NCBI GenBank assembly: GCA_025998295.1 | Contig: BNVT01000019.1 | Location: 1-17,388 of the forward strand | Length of the DNA: 17,388 nucleotides | Direction of reading: 5' to 3' | DNA from: Endomicrobiia bacterium | GTDB lineage: Bacteria > Elusimicrobiota > Endomicrobiia > Endomicrobiales > Endomicrobiaceae | Part shown: one piece after another, positions 1-8,388 of the stretch | Numbering within the stretch: the stretch's first letter is position 1 | How the letters are laid out: each line of letters opens with the position of its first letter | Notes under the pieces: model-generated | Told to the model about the DNA's origin: nothing | Databases searched by the model: none | The model's input: the letters and a program-made list of their open reading frames with translations, nothing else | Program-made: the position numbers and the translations under genes

Positions 1-114
1 GTTAAAAGGTTCAAAATAGTCTCGAGAATAGATAAGTAATAGCAAAAGACGCTTTGGACTGCGATTTAACTTGGGTTGCAGGTATTTGTAATTCTAAAAT
101 TTAATACTTAGTTA

Positions 115-155
115 TGCAAGAGGTCTATTACATCAGTTTTGCAAGAGATCTATTA
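115..155. repeat. Two tandem copies of a 16-bp sequence
   Basis: TGCAAGAGGTCTATTA (115-130) recurs as TGCAAGAGATCTATTA (140-155), differing at one base, with a 25-base period. The core AGAGGTCTATT appears again at 13012-13022, just before ruvC. Two copies with a 9-base spacer are too few and too close for a CRISPR array. Function is unknown. Confidence 0.7.
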
Positions 156-185
156 ATTTTTTTGGCTATCCTTAAGTACAAATTG

Positions 186-210
186 GTCCAATGTGTATGA
201 GATTCTATAA
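186..210 (+). repeat. Dispersed repeat, copy 1 (partner at 7558-7583)
   Basis: GTCCAATGTGTATGAGATTC followed by TATAA closely matches 7558-7583, which reads GTCCAATATGTTATGAGATT followed by CTACAA. There is one indel and a few substitutions. Both copies lie in non-coding stretches upstream of housekeeping genes (smpB and the hinT-like gene) and both can encode the peptide MRFYKL. They may be remnants of the same ancestral gene or a shared regulatory sequence. The sequence alone does not decide this. Confidence 0.65.
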
Positions 211-488
211 GTTATTTGATTATTTGATAAAATTATGTAGAATGAAAGCGAGCTCAAAGAAAAAGAGGGTCTTTAAAGTTTTAGTTGTAAAATATCAAGA
301 TATTGCCTCTTATAAAACAGTCAAGGTTTCCTTTTGAAAAAATTTAGAGCAATAAGGTTTACCGGTGTGTTAAGTTAGTTTGCTGTAATGGTTGTTATTT
401 GTTATGCAGCCATGCGTTTATCGTGGTAATGGATTAGAATGAATCTGGAATTTACAAAAAAAAATTAGTGAAGCGGTGTGCAAACCAT

Positions 489-938
489 ATGGCAAAAAAA
501 ATATTCTCATCAAATAGAAAAGCGCGTTATAATTATGAAATTCTTGAGGAACTGGAAACAGGTATAGTTTTATCAGGATATGAGGTTAAGTCCGTAAGGC
601 AGTCTAATGTAAGTTTGGTGGACAGCGTTGTGCGTTTTTCTAATGGGGAAGCCTTTGGTGAAAATATATTTATTGCTCCTTATGAGCAAATATCTACCCA
701 TATTGCAGATTATGATGCAAAAAGAAAACGTAAAATATTAATGCATAAATTTGAAATAAATAAAATGTATGCAAAAATTAAAGAACGAGGGCTTACAGCT
801 ATACCTTTAGAGATGTATATAGGTGATAAAGGTAAAGTAAAGCTTCTTATAGGCATTGCAAAAGGCAAAAAAACCTATGATAAAAGAGAATTGATAAAGA
901 AAAAAGATATAGCAAGAGAAATGGCAAGAGAATATTGA
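489..938 (+). CDS. smpB: SsrA-binding protein SmpB
   Basis: SmpB binds tmRNA and carries it to stalled ribosomes for trans-translation. The 149-residue product has the usual family length. It shows the conserved blocks in order: an N-terminal region starting MAKKIFSSNRKARYNYEI, then GYEVKSVRQSNVSL (residues 30-43), IAPYEQ (62-67), RKILMHKFEI (81-90), TAIPLEMY (103-110) and the basic tail motif GKKTYDKRE (126-134), which contacts the decoding centre. I chose the ATG at 489 because MAKK is the typical family start. An in-frame GTG at 468 would add seven residues (MKRCANH) of no evident conservation. Neither start has a strong ribosome binding site. The gene lies 67 bases before addA. No tmRNA gene (ssrA) is visible in the window. 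Confidence 0.95.
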   Translation: MAKKIFSSNRKARYNYEILEELETGIVLSGYEVKSVRQSNVSLVDSVVRFSNGEAFGENIFIAPYEQISTHIADYDAKRKRKILMHKFEINKMYAKIKERGLTAIPLEMYIGDKGKVKLLIGIAKGKKTYDKRELIKKKDIAREMAREY

Positions 939-960
939 TTTTTGCTGTATAAATTTTTGT

Positions 961-990
961 CCTTAGTTATAACCATTCTAGCCTTAGTTA
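961..990. repeat. Direct repeat of CCTTAGTTA in the smpB-addA gap
   Basis: The 9-base word CCTTAGTTA occurs at 961-969 and 982-990, a 21-base period or about two helical turns, ending 15 bases before the addA start. This spacing would suit a dimeric regulator, but chance is possible in AT-rich DNA. No Shine-Dalgarno sequence is visible before addA. Confidence 0.35.
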
Positions 991-1005
991 GTTCTAATCA
1001 AATTT

Positions 1006-4000
1006 ATGAACAAATCTCAAATTATCGCAGTTCAAGCATCGGCAGGATCTGGCAAAACTTATAATCTTGCCAAGAGATATATTTATCTCTTGTTTAGTTC
1101 TGATGATTGTACCAGCATAAAAAATATAATAGCTGTAACTTTTACAAATAAAGCAGCCGTTGAGATGAAGCGTAGAGTTATGGATTATCTTAAAAAAGGA
1201 GCGCTGTCTTTAGATGTAGGAGATTTTTTTAATGATTTACCCCTGACAAAAAATGAAATAGCTGAAAAAAGCTTAATAGTTTTAAAAAATATTCTGGAAT
1301 TTTATGATAATTTCAATATCAGTACAATGGACAGTTTTAAAAATCATATCTTAAAATCCTGTGCTATAAGTATAGGTATTTCTCCAAATTTTACTATAGA
1401 GAGGGACTATGCTGCAAGTCTTTTACTTTCTTTGGAAATCTTTCTACAAAAATCGCAAGAATCTGAAGACTCAAAGAGCATTGTGCTAAAATATTTGTCT
1501 CAATACTTAATGACGGATTCTAGCTGGATACCCAAAGACAATGTATATAATGAGATTGTAAAAGTATTTAATAAGTCCGGAAATGCTGGAAAAGATATTT
1601 TTGTAGCAACGCCAGATTACAATAACGAATTTTCTTCAAGAGTAAAAATTATCTTGGAAAAAATTAAAAGTTTTTCCAAACTTTTGCCTAAGCTTCAAAT
1701 TTATTCTTATTATAATAAAGCTATTGACGATGTGTTGCGTGAAGGTGCTAAAATATTTCTTTCTATGAAAGTTTCTGCAAGATTTGCAAAGGAATATCTC
1801 CAATATAAAAAAGCAGCACAACCAAACCCAGAAGCTGATGATATGTGGAGAGATATAAGTGTGAAAATTAAATCTTTATACGATTTTCACATGGAGAATT
1901 ATTATGTTGTTTATTCTTGTATATATTCGAAAGTCGCGCTGGAACTTGATATGCAGTCAAAAAAGGATGGTATTGTATTTTTAAATGAAATAAATAAAAG
2001 AATAGTTAATTTTTTTGAAAAAAATAATGCCGTTATGCCTGAAGTTTATTATAGATTGTCGGAAAGGTACAAACATTTTTTAATAGACGAATTTCAGGAT
2101 ACAAGTTTTGTGCAGTGGGCAGGGATGAAAAGGTTTTTGGGGGAAAGTCTTGCGGCGGGCGGTACATTTTTTTACGTTGGAGACGTGAAGCAGGCAATAT
2201 ATGATTTTAGAGGTGGCAAACCTGAACTTTTTGATGAAGTATTAAATGAATTTCAGTCTGCAAAAATTGAGAAACATTTTCTTAAACAAAACTTTAGAAG
2301 TGGTAAGACAATTGTAGATTTTAATAACAATACTTTTTCAAAAGAAAATATTGAAAGATTTTTAAATGAAATTTACAAAGATAGAGACAGTGAGTGCGAT
2401 TTTTCAAGATTTCTTAAAACCTATGCATTTTCATATCAGGAAACAATCAAAGAACATGATTTTGGTTATGTTAAAATTGATGTTATAGACAAAACATGTA
2501 CAAATGCTAAAGAAGAAACAAAGCAAAAATTCGTGGATAATATTCATGAACTTCTTTCAAGGTTTAATTCTAAAAATATAGTTGTTTTATGCAGGACTAA
2601 TAATGAAATATCTGATGTTAGCTCATGGCTTTTGGAAGACGGATTGGAAATTGAGTCATCGCAGACTTTGAATATAAAAAACAATATTGTTATAAAACAG
2701 ATTCTATCCATTATGATGTTTATTAATTCTCCAATAGACTCATTAGCATTCGCTTCTTTTATTATGGGCGATATCTTTAGTAAAGTTTCAAATGCTCAAA
2801 GCGGTGAACTTGAAAGATTTGTTTTTGCCTGTAATAAAGATAATAGAAATGGAACTTTTTATAAAACTTTTAAGGATAAATATGACAACTTATGGAAAGA
2901 ATATTTTGAATTTTTTTTTGTAAAAGCAGGTTTTGTTCCTGTATATGAACTAACTCTCTCTATCATCGAAAAATTTAAGATTACAGACAATTTCCCTCAA
3001 AGCAAAGCTTTTGTAATGTGTTTATTGGAATTTATAAAAGAGTTTGAAACGCAAGATTCAGGTCTAAAAAATTTTCTGGAATATTTTAAGTTAAATTCCA
3101 ATACAGATGCCTTGCACATAAAAAGAGTTTTTGGAAACGGCATAAAAATTATGACTATTCACGAAGCCAAGGGGCTTCAGTTTCCCATTGTAATAATACC
3201 TTTTCTTAAACTTTCTGAAACAAAAATAGATATTCCTTATTGTGACGATTTTGGAGAGAAAATAAAAATGTTAGAAATATCAAAAGACATTGCAAAATTT
3301 TCAGCCAAGGCAAAAAAAATATATGATACTGCAAAGTTAAACGCTTTATTGTCTGAGCTTAATGTGCTTTATGTTTCAATGACAAGAGCAGAATACGAAT
3401 TATATGCGATAATTCCACCAAAAGCTGGTTCTTTAAATAATGTCGCTTCAGTTTTGTTTGGTGGGGAAAAAATTTTTGCTTCAGGAGTTAAACAAAAATA
3501 TAATCTGGATGATAATATTAAAGATAATGTTTTTCTAGATAGCTTCGACAAAAGCTATAAAGATATACAAAGGTATTTAACAGATGAAAAGAGGACAAGT
3601 CTTGATATAAATGATGTGGCGGCGAAAGGAACAATTATACATTATGCGTTATCAACGATAATATCGTTAAAAAATGAAAATATCGGCGATGTTATTAATA
3701 ATACGTGGAACGTTACAAAGAGAAAATTCTTTTTTGAGAATGTCGATTTTGTAAAAGAAAAACTAGAAAGATTATTTTTGTCGAAAGAAATTCTCGGCCT
3801 TTTTGTATATGACAAGAATGAAGTTTATAATGAAAAAGAAATTGTAAACGCAAATGGAGAATCTTTTAGAATAGACAAGCTCATAATATCTGGTGGCGAT
3901 GCGATGATAGTGGATTTTAAAAGTTCGAACTATGACGAGATAAAAAATCGGAAACAGCTTAGAGATTATGCTAATTTAGTTTCTGAAGTATACCCATCTA

Positions 4001-4080
4001 AAAGAGTATTAACTTATATTGTAGATATTGACAAAGAGATCTGCCTCCATTGTAAGGATATAGAATGCCAGGGAAAATAG
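1006..4080 (+). CDS. addA: AddA-type UvrD-family helicase-nuclease
   Basis: The product is the motor and nuclease subunit of the AddAB (RecBCD-like) complex, which resects double-strand breaks for recombination. At 1024 residues it is somewhat shorter than Bacillus AddA. Superfamily 1 helicase motifs are all present: Walker A ASAGSGKT (11-18), Ia VTFTNKAA (44-51), Walker B DEFQD (361-365), III VGDVKQAIYDFRG (391-403), IV QNFRSG, V MTIHEAKGLQF (716-726) and VI YVSMTRAE (789-796). The C-terminal RecB-like nuclease domain is also intact: GTIIH (875-879), Asp957 in RIDKLI, Asp970-Phe-Lys972 in VDFKSS, and Gln984-xxx-Tyr988. Both activities are therefore predicted to be functional. The 3' end overlaps the addB start by 16 bases, so the two are probably translationally coupled. 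I see no truncation or frameshift. Confidence 0.92.
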   Translation: MNKSQIIAVQASAGSGKTYNLAKRYIYLLFSSDDCTSIKNIIAVTFTNKAAVEMKRRVMDYLKKGALSLDVGDFFNDLPLTKNEIAEKSLIVLKNILEFYDNFNISTMDSFKNHILKSCAISIGISPNFTIERDYAASLLLSLEIFLQKSQESEDSKSIVLKYLSQYLMTDSSWIPKDNVYNEIVKVFNKSGNAGKDIFVATPDYNNEFSSRVKIILEKIKSFSKLLPKLQIYSYYNKAIDDVLREGAKIFLSMKVSARFAKEYLQYKKAAQPNPEADDMWRDISVKIKSLYDFHMENYYVVYSCIYSKVALELDMQSKKDGIVFLNEINKRIVNFFEKNNAVMPEVYYRLSERYKHFLIDEFQDTSFVQWAGMKRFLGESLAAGGTFFYVGDVKQAIYDFRGGKPELFDEVLNEFQSAKIEKHFLKQNFRSGKTIVDFNNNTFSKENIERFLNEIYKDRDSECDFSRFLKTYAFSYQETIKEHDFGYVKIDVIDKTCTNAKEETKQKFVDNIHELLSRFNSKNIVVLCRTNNEISDVSSWLLEDGLEIESSQTLNIKNNIVIKQILSIMMFINSPIDSLAFASFIMGDIFSKVSNAQSGELERFVFACNKDNRNGTFYKTFKDKYDNLWKEYFEFFFVKAGFVPVYELTLSIIEKFKITDNFPQSKAFVMCLLEFIKEFETQDSGLKNFLEYFKLNSNTDALHIKRVFGNGIKIMTIHEAKGLQFPIVIIPFLKLSETKIDIPYCDDFGEKIKMLEISKDIAKFSAKAKKIYDTAKLNALLSELNVLYVSMTRAEYELYAIIPPKAGSLNNVASVLFGGEKIFASGVKQKYNLDDNIKDNVFLDSFDKSYKDIQRYLTDEKRTSLDINDVAAKGTIIHYALSTIISLKNENIGDVINNTWNVTKRKFFFENVDFVKEKLERLFLSKEILGLFVYDKNEVYNEKEIVNANGESFRIDKLIISGGDAMIVDFKSSNYDEIKNRKQLRDYANLVSEVYPSKRVLTYIVDIDKEICLHCKDIECQGK

Positions 4081-6866
4081 TGAATATAGATGCTGCTGAG
4101 AATATAATTAATTTTACGGCTGATTATATTTTTAAATCAAATAAAAAAATTGCATTGGTGGGTGGCAGTAAAAGACCTTTTCTGTTTCTTAAAAAGAAAC
4201 TTTCTAAAAAACACTCTATGGCTTTTTTCCCTCCAGAATGTTTTACCAACGATGAGTTTATCGAAAAGATTATTTTTGACAATACAAAGCTTATTAAGAT
4301 TTCTGATTTTGAAGCAGCATTTGTAATATTTAAAATTGTAAAAGAAGAAACGCCGCAGCTTGTAAACGGCAACCTTTCATTTACGTCTTTTATGGAATGG
4401 TCTTTTGAAATTGCATCTTTTATAGGACAGCTAGATTTAGAAAATGTCTCCGAAGAAAAACTTAAAGCTGTAAAAGCGAACGCGGAAATAGGTTATGATG
4501 TGCCTGAAAATATAAATAGTTTGTTAAAAAATATCTTCAAAATAAGAAAACGTTTTCATGATAGTTTGGAAAAATCATCACAAACTACAAAGGGCTATAG
4601 TTTTCTGAAAGTATTATCTATGGAAGGTTGCGTATTAGCAGGACATTTTGATGAAATAATATTAATGGCCCCGTTTTACCTTCATAAAACAGAAATTGAA
4701 ATTTTTAAGAAGCTTTACGATATTGGGAAGCTTACTATATTTATTTGTGGAAATCCAAAAGAATACGGAGTTTTAGAAAGATTGTATTTAGAATTTGGAG
4801 AACCTGTCCCTAATATAAAAAGTAAAAACAACAGATACAAATTAAATGTATACTCTGCTTTTGATGATCAATCACAGGGCTCCCTACTTAAAAATCTTAT
4901 TAGTAGTTACTCAAATGAGGATTTAGAAAAGACGGTTATTATTGTACCAGATTCGTCAATGCTGCAATCAGTGGTATCTGAAGTTTCTATAGTTACAGAA
5001 AGATACAATATTTCAGCCGGATATCCTGCTGCCAAAACTACCATTTTTTCATTAATCCAAGTGATTATAGAGGCGCAGCTTTCAAGGAAAGGACAGCTAT
5101 ACTATTCAAAAGATGTAATGAAGGTGTTGACCAATCCTCTTTTAAGAAATATGAGGTTTTTTGAAGAAGGTTCAATATCTAGGATAGTTGCACATAAAAT
5201 TGAGAAAGCTTTAGATCAAAATTCAAAAAGCTGTTTAAGTGGCAAAATGTTTATTTCGTTTGAAGAAATTATTAGCCAAAAACAGCTCATAGATGAAATT
5301 AGTCTCAATATAACACAAGCATGGAAGTATTTGTCTCCGGAAAAAATTATAAAAATATTAAATGAGATTTTTGAGAGTTCCTTTATTTCTTGGGAAAAAG
5401 TTGAGTGTTTTTATGGTTTATCAAGTGTTTTATTTATATTTTTAGAAAAAATATATTCTTTGAGCTCGGCAGGTAGTTATCCTTTAAATGTTGAAGCCAT
5501 GGAAATATTGTTGTCTTTATCGAAGGAGCTAAAGTTTGGCGAAGTGTCGCAAGTAAGATTTCAAAATCACGAGATATTCAATATGTTCAAAAAACTGATA
5601 AAAAATAAAAGAATTGCTTTGACGGGCACTCCTCTTGAGGGTTTGCAGATTTTGGGATTTTTAGAGTCAAGAAACCTTTCTTTTGACAATGTCTTTATTG
5701 TGGGTATGAAAGATTCAGCAATTCCAGCTATAAAAAAAGACTATTCTCTTGTTCCTAAAGATGTAATGTATGCTTTAGGTGTTGAAATGGTAAAAAAAGA
5801 ATACGAAATACAGCAATATCACTTTAACAGGATAATTGCAGGCGCGAAAAATTTGAGTCTTATTTATCCAGATAACAACAAAGATGAAAGGAGCAGATTT
5901 ATAGAATCTGTTATTTGGAACAAACAATTAGAGAGCAAGGATATTAATGCTGTAAAAATAAGTAAATTTGTTTTGTCTAAATTTTCAATAAAGTATTTCG
6001 CCAAAAGAAAATATGCAAAAACCTCAGAGATTAAAGAATATCTTAAAAACATATCTTATACCTACAGTAAAATTGATACCTACCTAGACTGTAGATTAAA
6101 ATTTTACTTTAGATACGTGCTGTTGCTTGACGATGGGATAGACGTAGGCTATGAGCTTTCCAAGAGCTATATAGGTAATTTTATACACAGTTTTTTAAAA
6201 GAAGCGTTATACGAAAATCTTAGCAATAAGGAGTTACAATCTTTAAAATTTGAAAAAGAATATTTTAAAAAACTTGAAAATAGTTTTGATAATTCTGTAA
6301 GTTTTAAATTTAGGGAAGACTCTTTTATGATAAAAGAAGTTTTAATGCATAGAATGAAAAATGTTTTATATTACGAGAGAGAAAGGCAATATCGAAATAT
6401 TTACGCTTGTGAAAAAAAGTACGTTTCAAAAATCACAACAAGTGCAGGCAAAACTTATACTTTAAGTTGCACAATAGACAGAATAGATGTTGAAGACAAT
6501 GGCTATATGATATTTGATTATAAAACTGGGGTTACAGACGATAAAATTATTCAAAAGAAACATTTCGATTTATTATCTGATAATTTTGGCAGACAAAATA
6601 TAAAAAAAGCAATAAAATCTTTACAGCCTCAGTTATATAAATATATATTTGAAAAAGAAACAGAATTTGTCGTTTCAAAATGTGGGATATATGATGTAAA
6701 AAAAGCGAAAATAAGCGAATTTCCACAAGAGCGGGAAATTTATGAAAAGTGTATTGATGTGGTTAAAGAACTTATTGCTGAAATAAATTCTGGGGAAAAT
6801 TTTGAATTTGACGCAGAAGATACGGTTAATTGTAAGACCTGTAAATACTTTTATGTGTGCAGATAA
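4065..6866 (+). CDS. addB: AddB-type nuclease subunit with iron-sulfur cysteines
   Basis: The product is the second subunit of AddAB, with an inactivated helicase-like body and a C-terminal PD-(D/E)XK nuclease that cuts the other DNA strand. It is 933 residues long. The N-terminus has no GxGKT Walker A, only VGGSKRPFLFLKKKL (33-47), so the helicase-like part is not expected to hydrolyse ATP. The conserved block GTPLEGLQILGFLESR (521-536) marks the UvrD-like core. The nuclease shows GNFIH, Asp805/Asp808 in TIDRID, Asp818-Tyr-Lys820 in FDYKTG, and a later Q-x-x-x-Y in LQPQLYKYIF. Cys676 plus C-terminal Cys923, Cys926 and Cys932 (C-x2-C-x5-C) match the 4Fe-4S site known from Bacillus AddB. The ATG at 4065 follows AAGGA at 4054-4058, a good ribosome binding site. 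Confidence 0.88.
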   Translation: MPGKIVNIDAAENIINFTADYIFKSNKKIALVGGSKRPFLFLKKKLSKKHSMAFFPPECFTNDEFIEKIIFDNTKLIKISDFEAAFVIFKIVKEETPQLVNGNLSFTSFMEWSFEIASFIGQLDLENVSEEKLKAVKANAEIGYDVPENINSLLKNIFKIRKRFHDSLEKSSQTTKGYSFLKVLSMEGCVLAGHFDEIILMAPFYLHKTEIEIFKKLYDIGKLTIFICGNPKEYGVLERLYLEFGEPVPNIKSKNNRYKLNVYSAFDDQSQGSLLKNLISSYSNEDLEKTVIIVPDSSMLQSVVSEVSIVTERYNISAGYPAAKTTIFSLIQVIIEAQLSRKGQLYYSKDVMKVLTNPLLRNMRFFEEGSISRIVAHKIEKALDQNSKSCLSGKMFISFEEIISQKQLIDEISLNITQAWKYLSPEKIIKILNEIFESSFISWEKVECFYGLSSVLFIFLEKIYSLSSAGSYPLNVEAMEILLSLSKELKFGEVSQVRFQNHEIFNMFKKLIKNKRIALTGTPLEGLQILGFLESRNLSFDNVFIVGMKDSAIPAIKKDYSLVPKDVMYALGVEMVKKEYEIQQYHFNRIIAGAKNLSLIYPDNNKDERSRFIESVIWNKQLESKDINAVKISKFVLSKFSIKYFAKRKYAKTSEIKEYLKNISYTYSKIDTYLDCRLKFYFRYVLLLDDGIDVGYELSKSYIGNFIHSFLKEALYENLSNKELQSLKFEKEYFKKLENSFDNSVSFKFREDSFMIKEVLMHRMKNVLYYERERQYRNIYACEKKYVSKITTSAGKTYTLSCTIDRIDVEDNGYMIFDYKTGVTDDKIIQKKHFDLLSDNFGRQNIKKAIKSLQPQLYKYIFEKETEFVVSKCGIYDVKKAKISEFPQEREIYEKCIDVVKELIAEINSGENFEFDAEDTVNCKTCKYFYVCR

Positions 6867-6884
6867 AACAAATACATATAATTT

Positions 6885-6944
6885 CACGACAAACGCATGA
6901 AAAAGGTTTCTTGAGATGAGTGATTTTAGGCTCAAAGCAAATTC
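6885..6944. repeat. Dispersed decayed repeat, copy A (partner at 14132-14190)
   Basis: The stretch starts CACGACAAACGCATGAAAAA and ends CTCAAAGCAAATTC. The same two blocks, with similar sequence between them, occur at 14132-14190. I count about 50 identities over 60 positions with small indels. The indels shift frames between copies, as expected of decayed paralogues. Neither strand gives a product I recognise. Confidence 0.75.
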
Positions 6945-7557
6945 CATAAACTGCAATTTGGTATTGCTTCTTGGCTTAACCGCTTTTTGAAAAAAAGCAA
7001 AAAAGACTCATAAAAAGAGGTGAGCAGGAGTGGTTTATTAGCTATACAAACGAGAGTTTGTTTAGAAGATTTACTTTGAGAGCGTTTTTTTTGCAGAAAA
7101 GGGAACGAAGTTTAGGATCATGTTCAACACAAGCGACAGAAGTCATATATAAAGAAGAAGAAAAGTAGGCGATTTATTGGGAATAGGAATAAGCTGGTAA
7201 AAAGCAACAAAGCAAAGAGAATTAAGACATGGCATTTCCCATTTAGCGTGTAGTAAGCAAGCCTGTCCAAGAAATTCACGCAAAGCCCGATTTTATGAAA
7301 TTGTTGTGGTGAGATTGACTGTTGATGTGTAAAATCTAAAAACACATATTGGATTGAGCTGTTCTTGTCGTTTAGAATCGGAGTTTGTAGCAAAGATATG
7401 GCAAAACCGCAAAAAGATGATTTTGTAGTCAAATTTTAACAAAAGCTTGCCTTTTCATTTGTTACTGTGCAACTTTGAAGTGATTTGACTATATAAAAAT
7501 GTGCCGTTTATTAAAAACTCGTCGTTATTTTAATCCATTTGTCTTTGTTTGACAAAA

Positions 7558-7583
7558 GTCCAATATGTTATGAGATTCTACAA
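7558..7583 (+). repeat. Dispersed repeat, copy 2 (partner at 186-210)
   Basis: It shares GTCCAAT-TGT-ATGAGATTCTA-AA with 186-210. It lies four bases after a TTGACA hexamer and about 135 bases before the hinT-like gene. The peptide frame starting ATGAGATTC encodes MRFYKLLHK and then stops, while in copy 1 it continues as MRFYKLFDYLIK. Confidence 0.65.
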
Positions 7584-7607
7584 ACTGTTGCATAAATAGA
7601 CAAAAAA

Positions 7608-7724
7608 ATGATAGAACTAGCATATGAAAACAAACCAAGGGCAATTTCAGAAAATGGGGTTTATTATCGTAGATGGTGTCATTTGCACGAAAACGCTCTA
7701 AATAGGGTTAAGAATATTGGATAA
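7608..7724 (+). other. Short ORF (38 codons) overlapping the hinT start
   Basis: The frame runs from an ATG at 7608 to a TAA at 7722 and encodes a peptide starting MIELAYENKPRAISENGVYY. It has no ribosome binding site and I recognise no family. Its last codons overlap the TTG start of the hinT-like gene by 8 bases in another frame. It may be the tail of a decayed gene, or a leader peptide coupling translation into hinT. The first is more likely. Confidence 0.25.
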
Positions 7725-8061
7725 TTGTATTTTTTGCAAAATAGGTGCCAGAGAGGTTTCGTCGTATAAAGTTTATGAAGACGAAGAAATTTTTGCTTTT
7801 AAGGATGTAAATCCTCAGGCTCCTGTTCATGTAGTTATTATCCCTAAAAAGCATATGGGTGGATTAAACGATATATCCGACAAAGATGAGAAGATGTTGG
7901 GTCATATTCAAGTTGCAGCATCAAAAATAGCAAACTATTTTCCCGAAATGAAAAATGGATTTCGTATAGTTAACAACTGCGGTATTGATGGTGGGCAAAC
8001 AGTTTTACACATGCATTATCATCTTCTTGGTGGACGGTCTTTCAACTGGCCTCCGGGATGA
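7717..8061 (+). CDS. hinT: HIT-family (HinT-like) nucleotide-binding protein
   Basis: This is a histidine-triad purine nucleoside phosphoramidase-type enzyme, cytoplasmic and homodimeric in known members. The 114-residue product has typical HinT length. The catalytic histidine triad is HMHYHLLGG with His98, His100 and His102. The N-terminal CIFCKI carries a CxxC, part of a zinc site in many family members, and the C-terminus GGRSFNWPPG is HinT-like. The start is taken as TTG at 7717, giving MDNCIFCKI, a standard family start. No in-frame ATG or GTG fits. A weak AGGG lies about 10 bases upstream. The gene ends 46 bases before rpsU and probably leads the rpsU-dnaG-rpoD operon. The phosphoramidase role is family knowledge. 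Confidence 0.92.
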   Translation: MDNCIFCKIGAREVSSYKVYEDEEIFAFKDVNPQAPVHVVIIPKKHMGGLNDISDKDEKMLGHIQVAASKIANYFPEMKNGFRIVNNCGIDGGQTVLHMHYHLLGGRSFNWPPG

Positions 8062-8107
8062 TGGCTATATGGCTGATTAATCTTTTTTAAGAAAGGTGGT
8101 GTTTAAA

Positions 8108-8314
8108 ATGGTCAATGTTAGGGTGCGCGATGGTGAACCTATTGAAGAGGCTATTAGGCGCTTTAAAAGAGAATGTGAAAGAAATGGAGTAATGCAGGAA
8201 ATAAAAAAACGTGAATTCTATAAGCCTCCAAGTGTTTTGAAAAAAGAAAAACTTGCAGAAACAAAAAGAAAAATTCATCGCAAAATGCTTAAAGATAGTA
8301 GATGGTCTAGATAA
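8108..8314 (+). CDS. rpsU: 30S ribosomal protein S21
   Basis: S21 is a small basic protein of the 30S subunit, near the anti-Shine-Dalgarno region of 16S rRNA. The 68-residue product begins MVNVRVRDGEPIEEAIRRFK, a hallmark of the family, and continues with a basic second half (REFYKPPSVLKKEK then a Lys/Arg-rich tail). The ATG at 8108 is chosen because GAAAGGTGG at 8091-8099 is a strong ribosome binding site. A GTG at 8096 in the same frame lies inside that site. As in many bacteria, the gene heads the rpsU-dnaG-rpoD cluster, here with a terminator-like hairpin and a NIF3-family gene interposed. Confidence 0.97.
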   Translation: MVNVRVRDGEPIEEAIRRFKRECERNGVMQEIKKREFYKPPSVLKKEKLAETKRKIHRKMLKDSRWSR

Positions 8315-8326
8315 GTGGGAATAAAA

Positions 8327-8377
8327 AAAAGGAGTTGTGCCCAGCTGTATTGCTGACATATAACTCCCTTTTGTTTT
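8327..8377 (+). terminator. Terminator-like hairpin between rpsU and the NIF3 gene
   Basis: GGAGTT (8331-8336) pairs with AACTCC (8362-8367), and A residues before it pair with the T-rich sequence after it. Inside, CAGC (8342-8345) pairs with GCTG (8352-8355) over a six-base loop. The downstream tail is CTTTTGTTTT. The hairpin sits 13 bases after the rpsU stop and 11 bases before the next gene. It is probably a partial terminator giving rpsU more transcript than dnaG and rpoD, as the E. coli terminator in the equivalent rpsU-dnaG gap is known to do. Confidence 0.75.
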
Positions 8378-8388
8378 AGAGTGATAAA

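Larger units (their letters stand above)
1..488. other. Non-coding region upstream of smpB
   Basis: No gene is recognised here. All frames are broken by stops. The longest short ORF runs from an ATG at 191 to a TGA at 335 (48 codons, lysine-rich, beginning MCMRFYKLFDY) and has no good ribosome binding site. The stretch contains a tandem 16-base repeat (115-155) and one copy of a sequence repeated at 7558-7583. It looks like decayed gene sequence plus the smpB leader. No convincing promoter for smpB was found. Confidence 0.6.
6867..7716. other. Gene desert between addB and hinT
   Basis: Every forward frame is broken by stops at short intervals. Contents: repeat copy A (6885-6944), a near-perfect GCTTTTT/AAAAAGC inverted repeat at 6982-6998 without a T tail, repeat copy 2 at 7558-7583, a perfect TTGACA at 7549-7554 with no good -10 partner, and a 38-codon ORF (7608-7724) that runs into the hinT start. 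A 102-codon reverse frame (7124-7432) is Phe/Leu-rich and unlike a real protein. The region looks like the remains of one or more lost genes and probably carries the promoter of the following operon, which I could not place. Confidence 0.55.

Noticed and set aside
115..155. CRISPR array
   Set aside because: There are only two copies with a 9-base spacer, and no cas genes are present.
468..488. GTG at 468 as the smpB start
   Set aside because: The seven extra residues are not typical of SmpB, while the ATG at 489 gives the usual MAKK start.
7124..7432. 102-codon reverse-strand open frame in the gene desert
   Set aside because: It is Phe/Leu/Ser-rich, as expected from reading A-rich DNA backwards. 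It has no ribosome binding site and no recognised motif, and all supported genes are on the plus strand.
7549..7583. Promoter for hinT using TTGACA at 7549-7554
   Set aside because: No -10 hexamer at 16-18 bases matches well. It was left as a note within the gene-desert entry.
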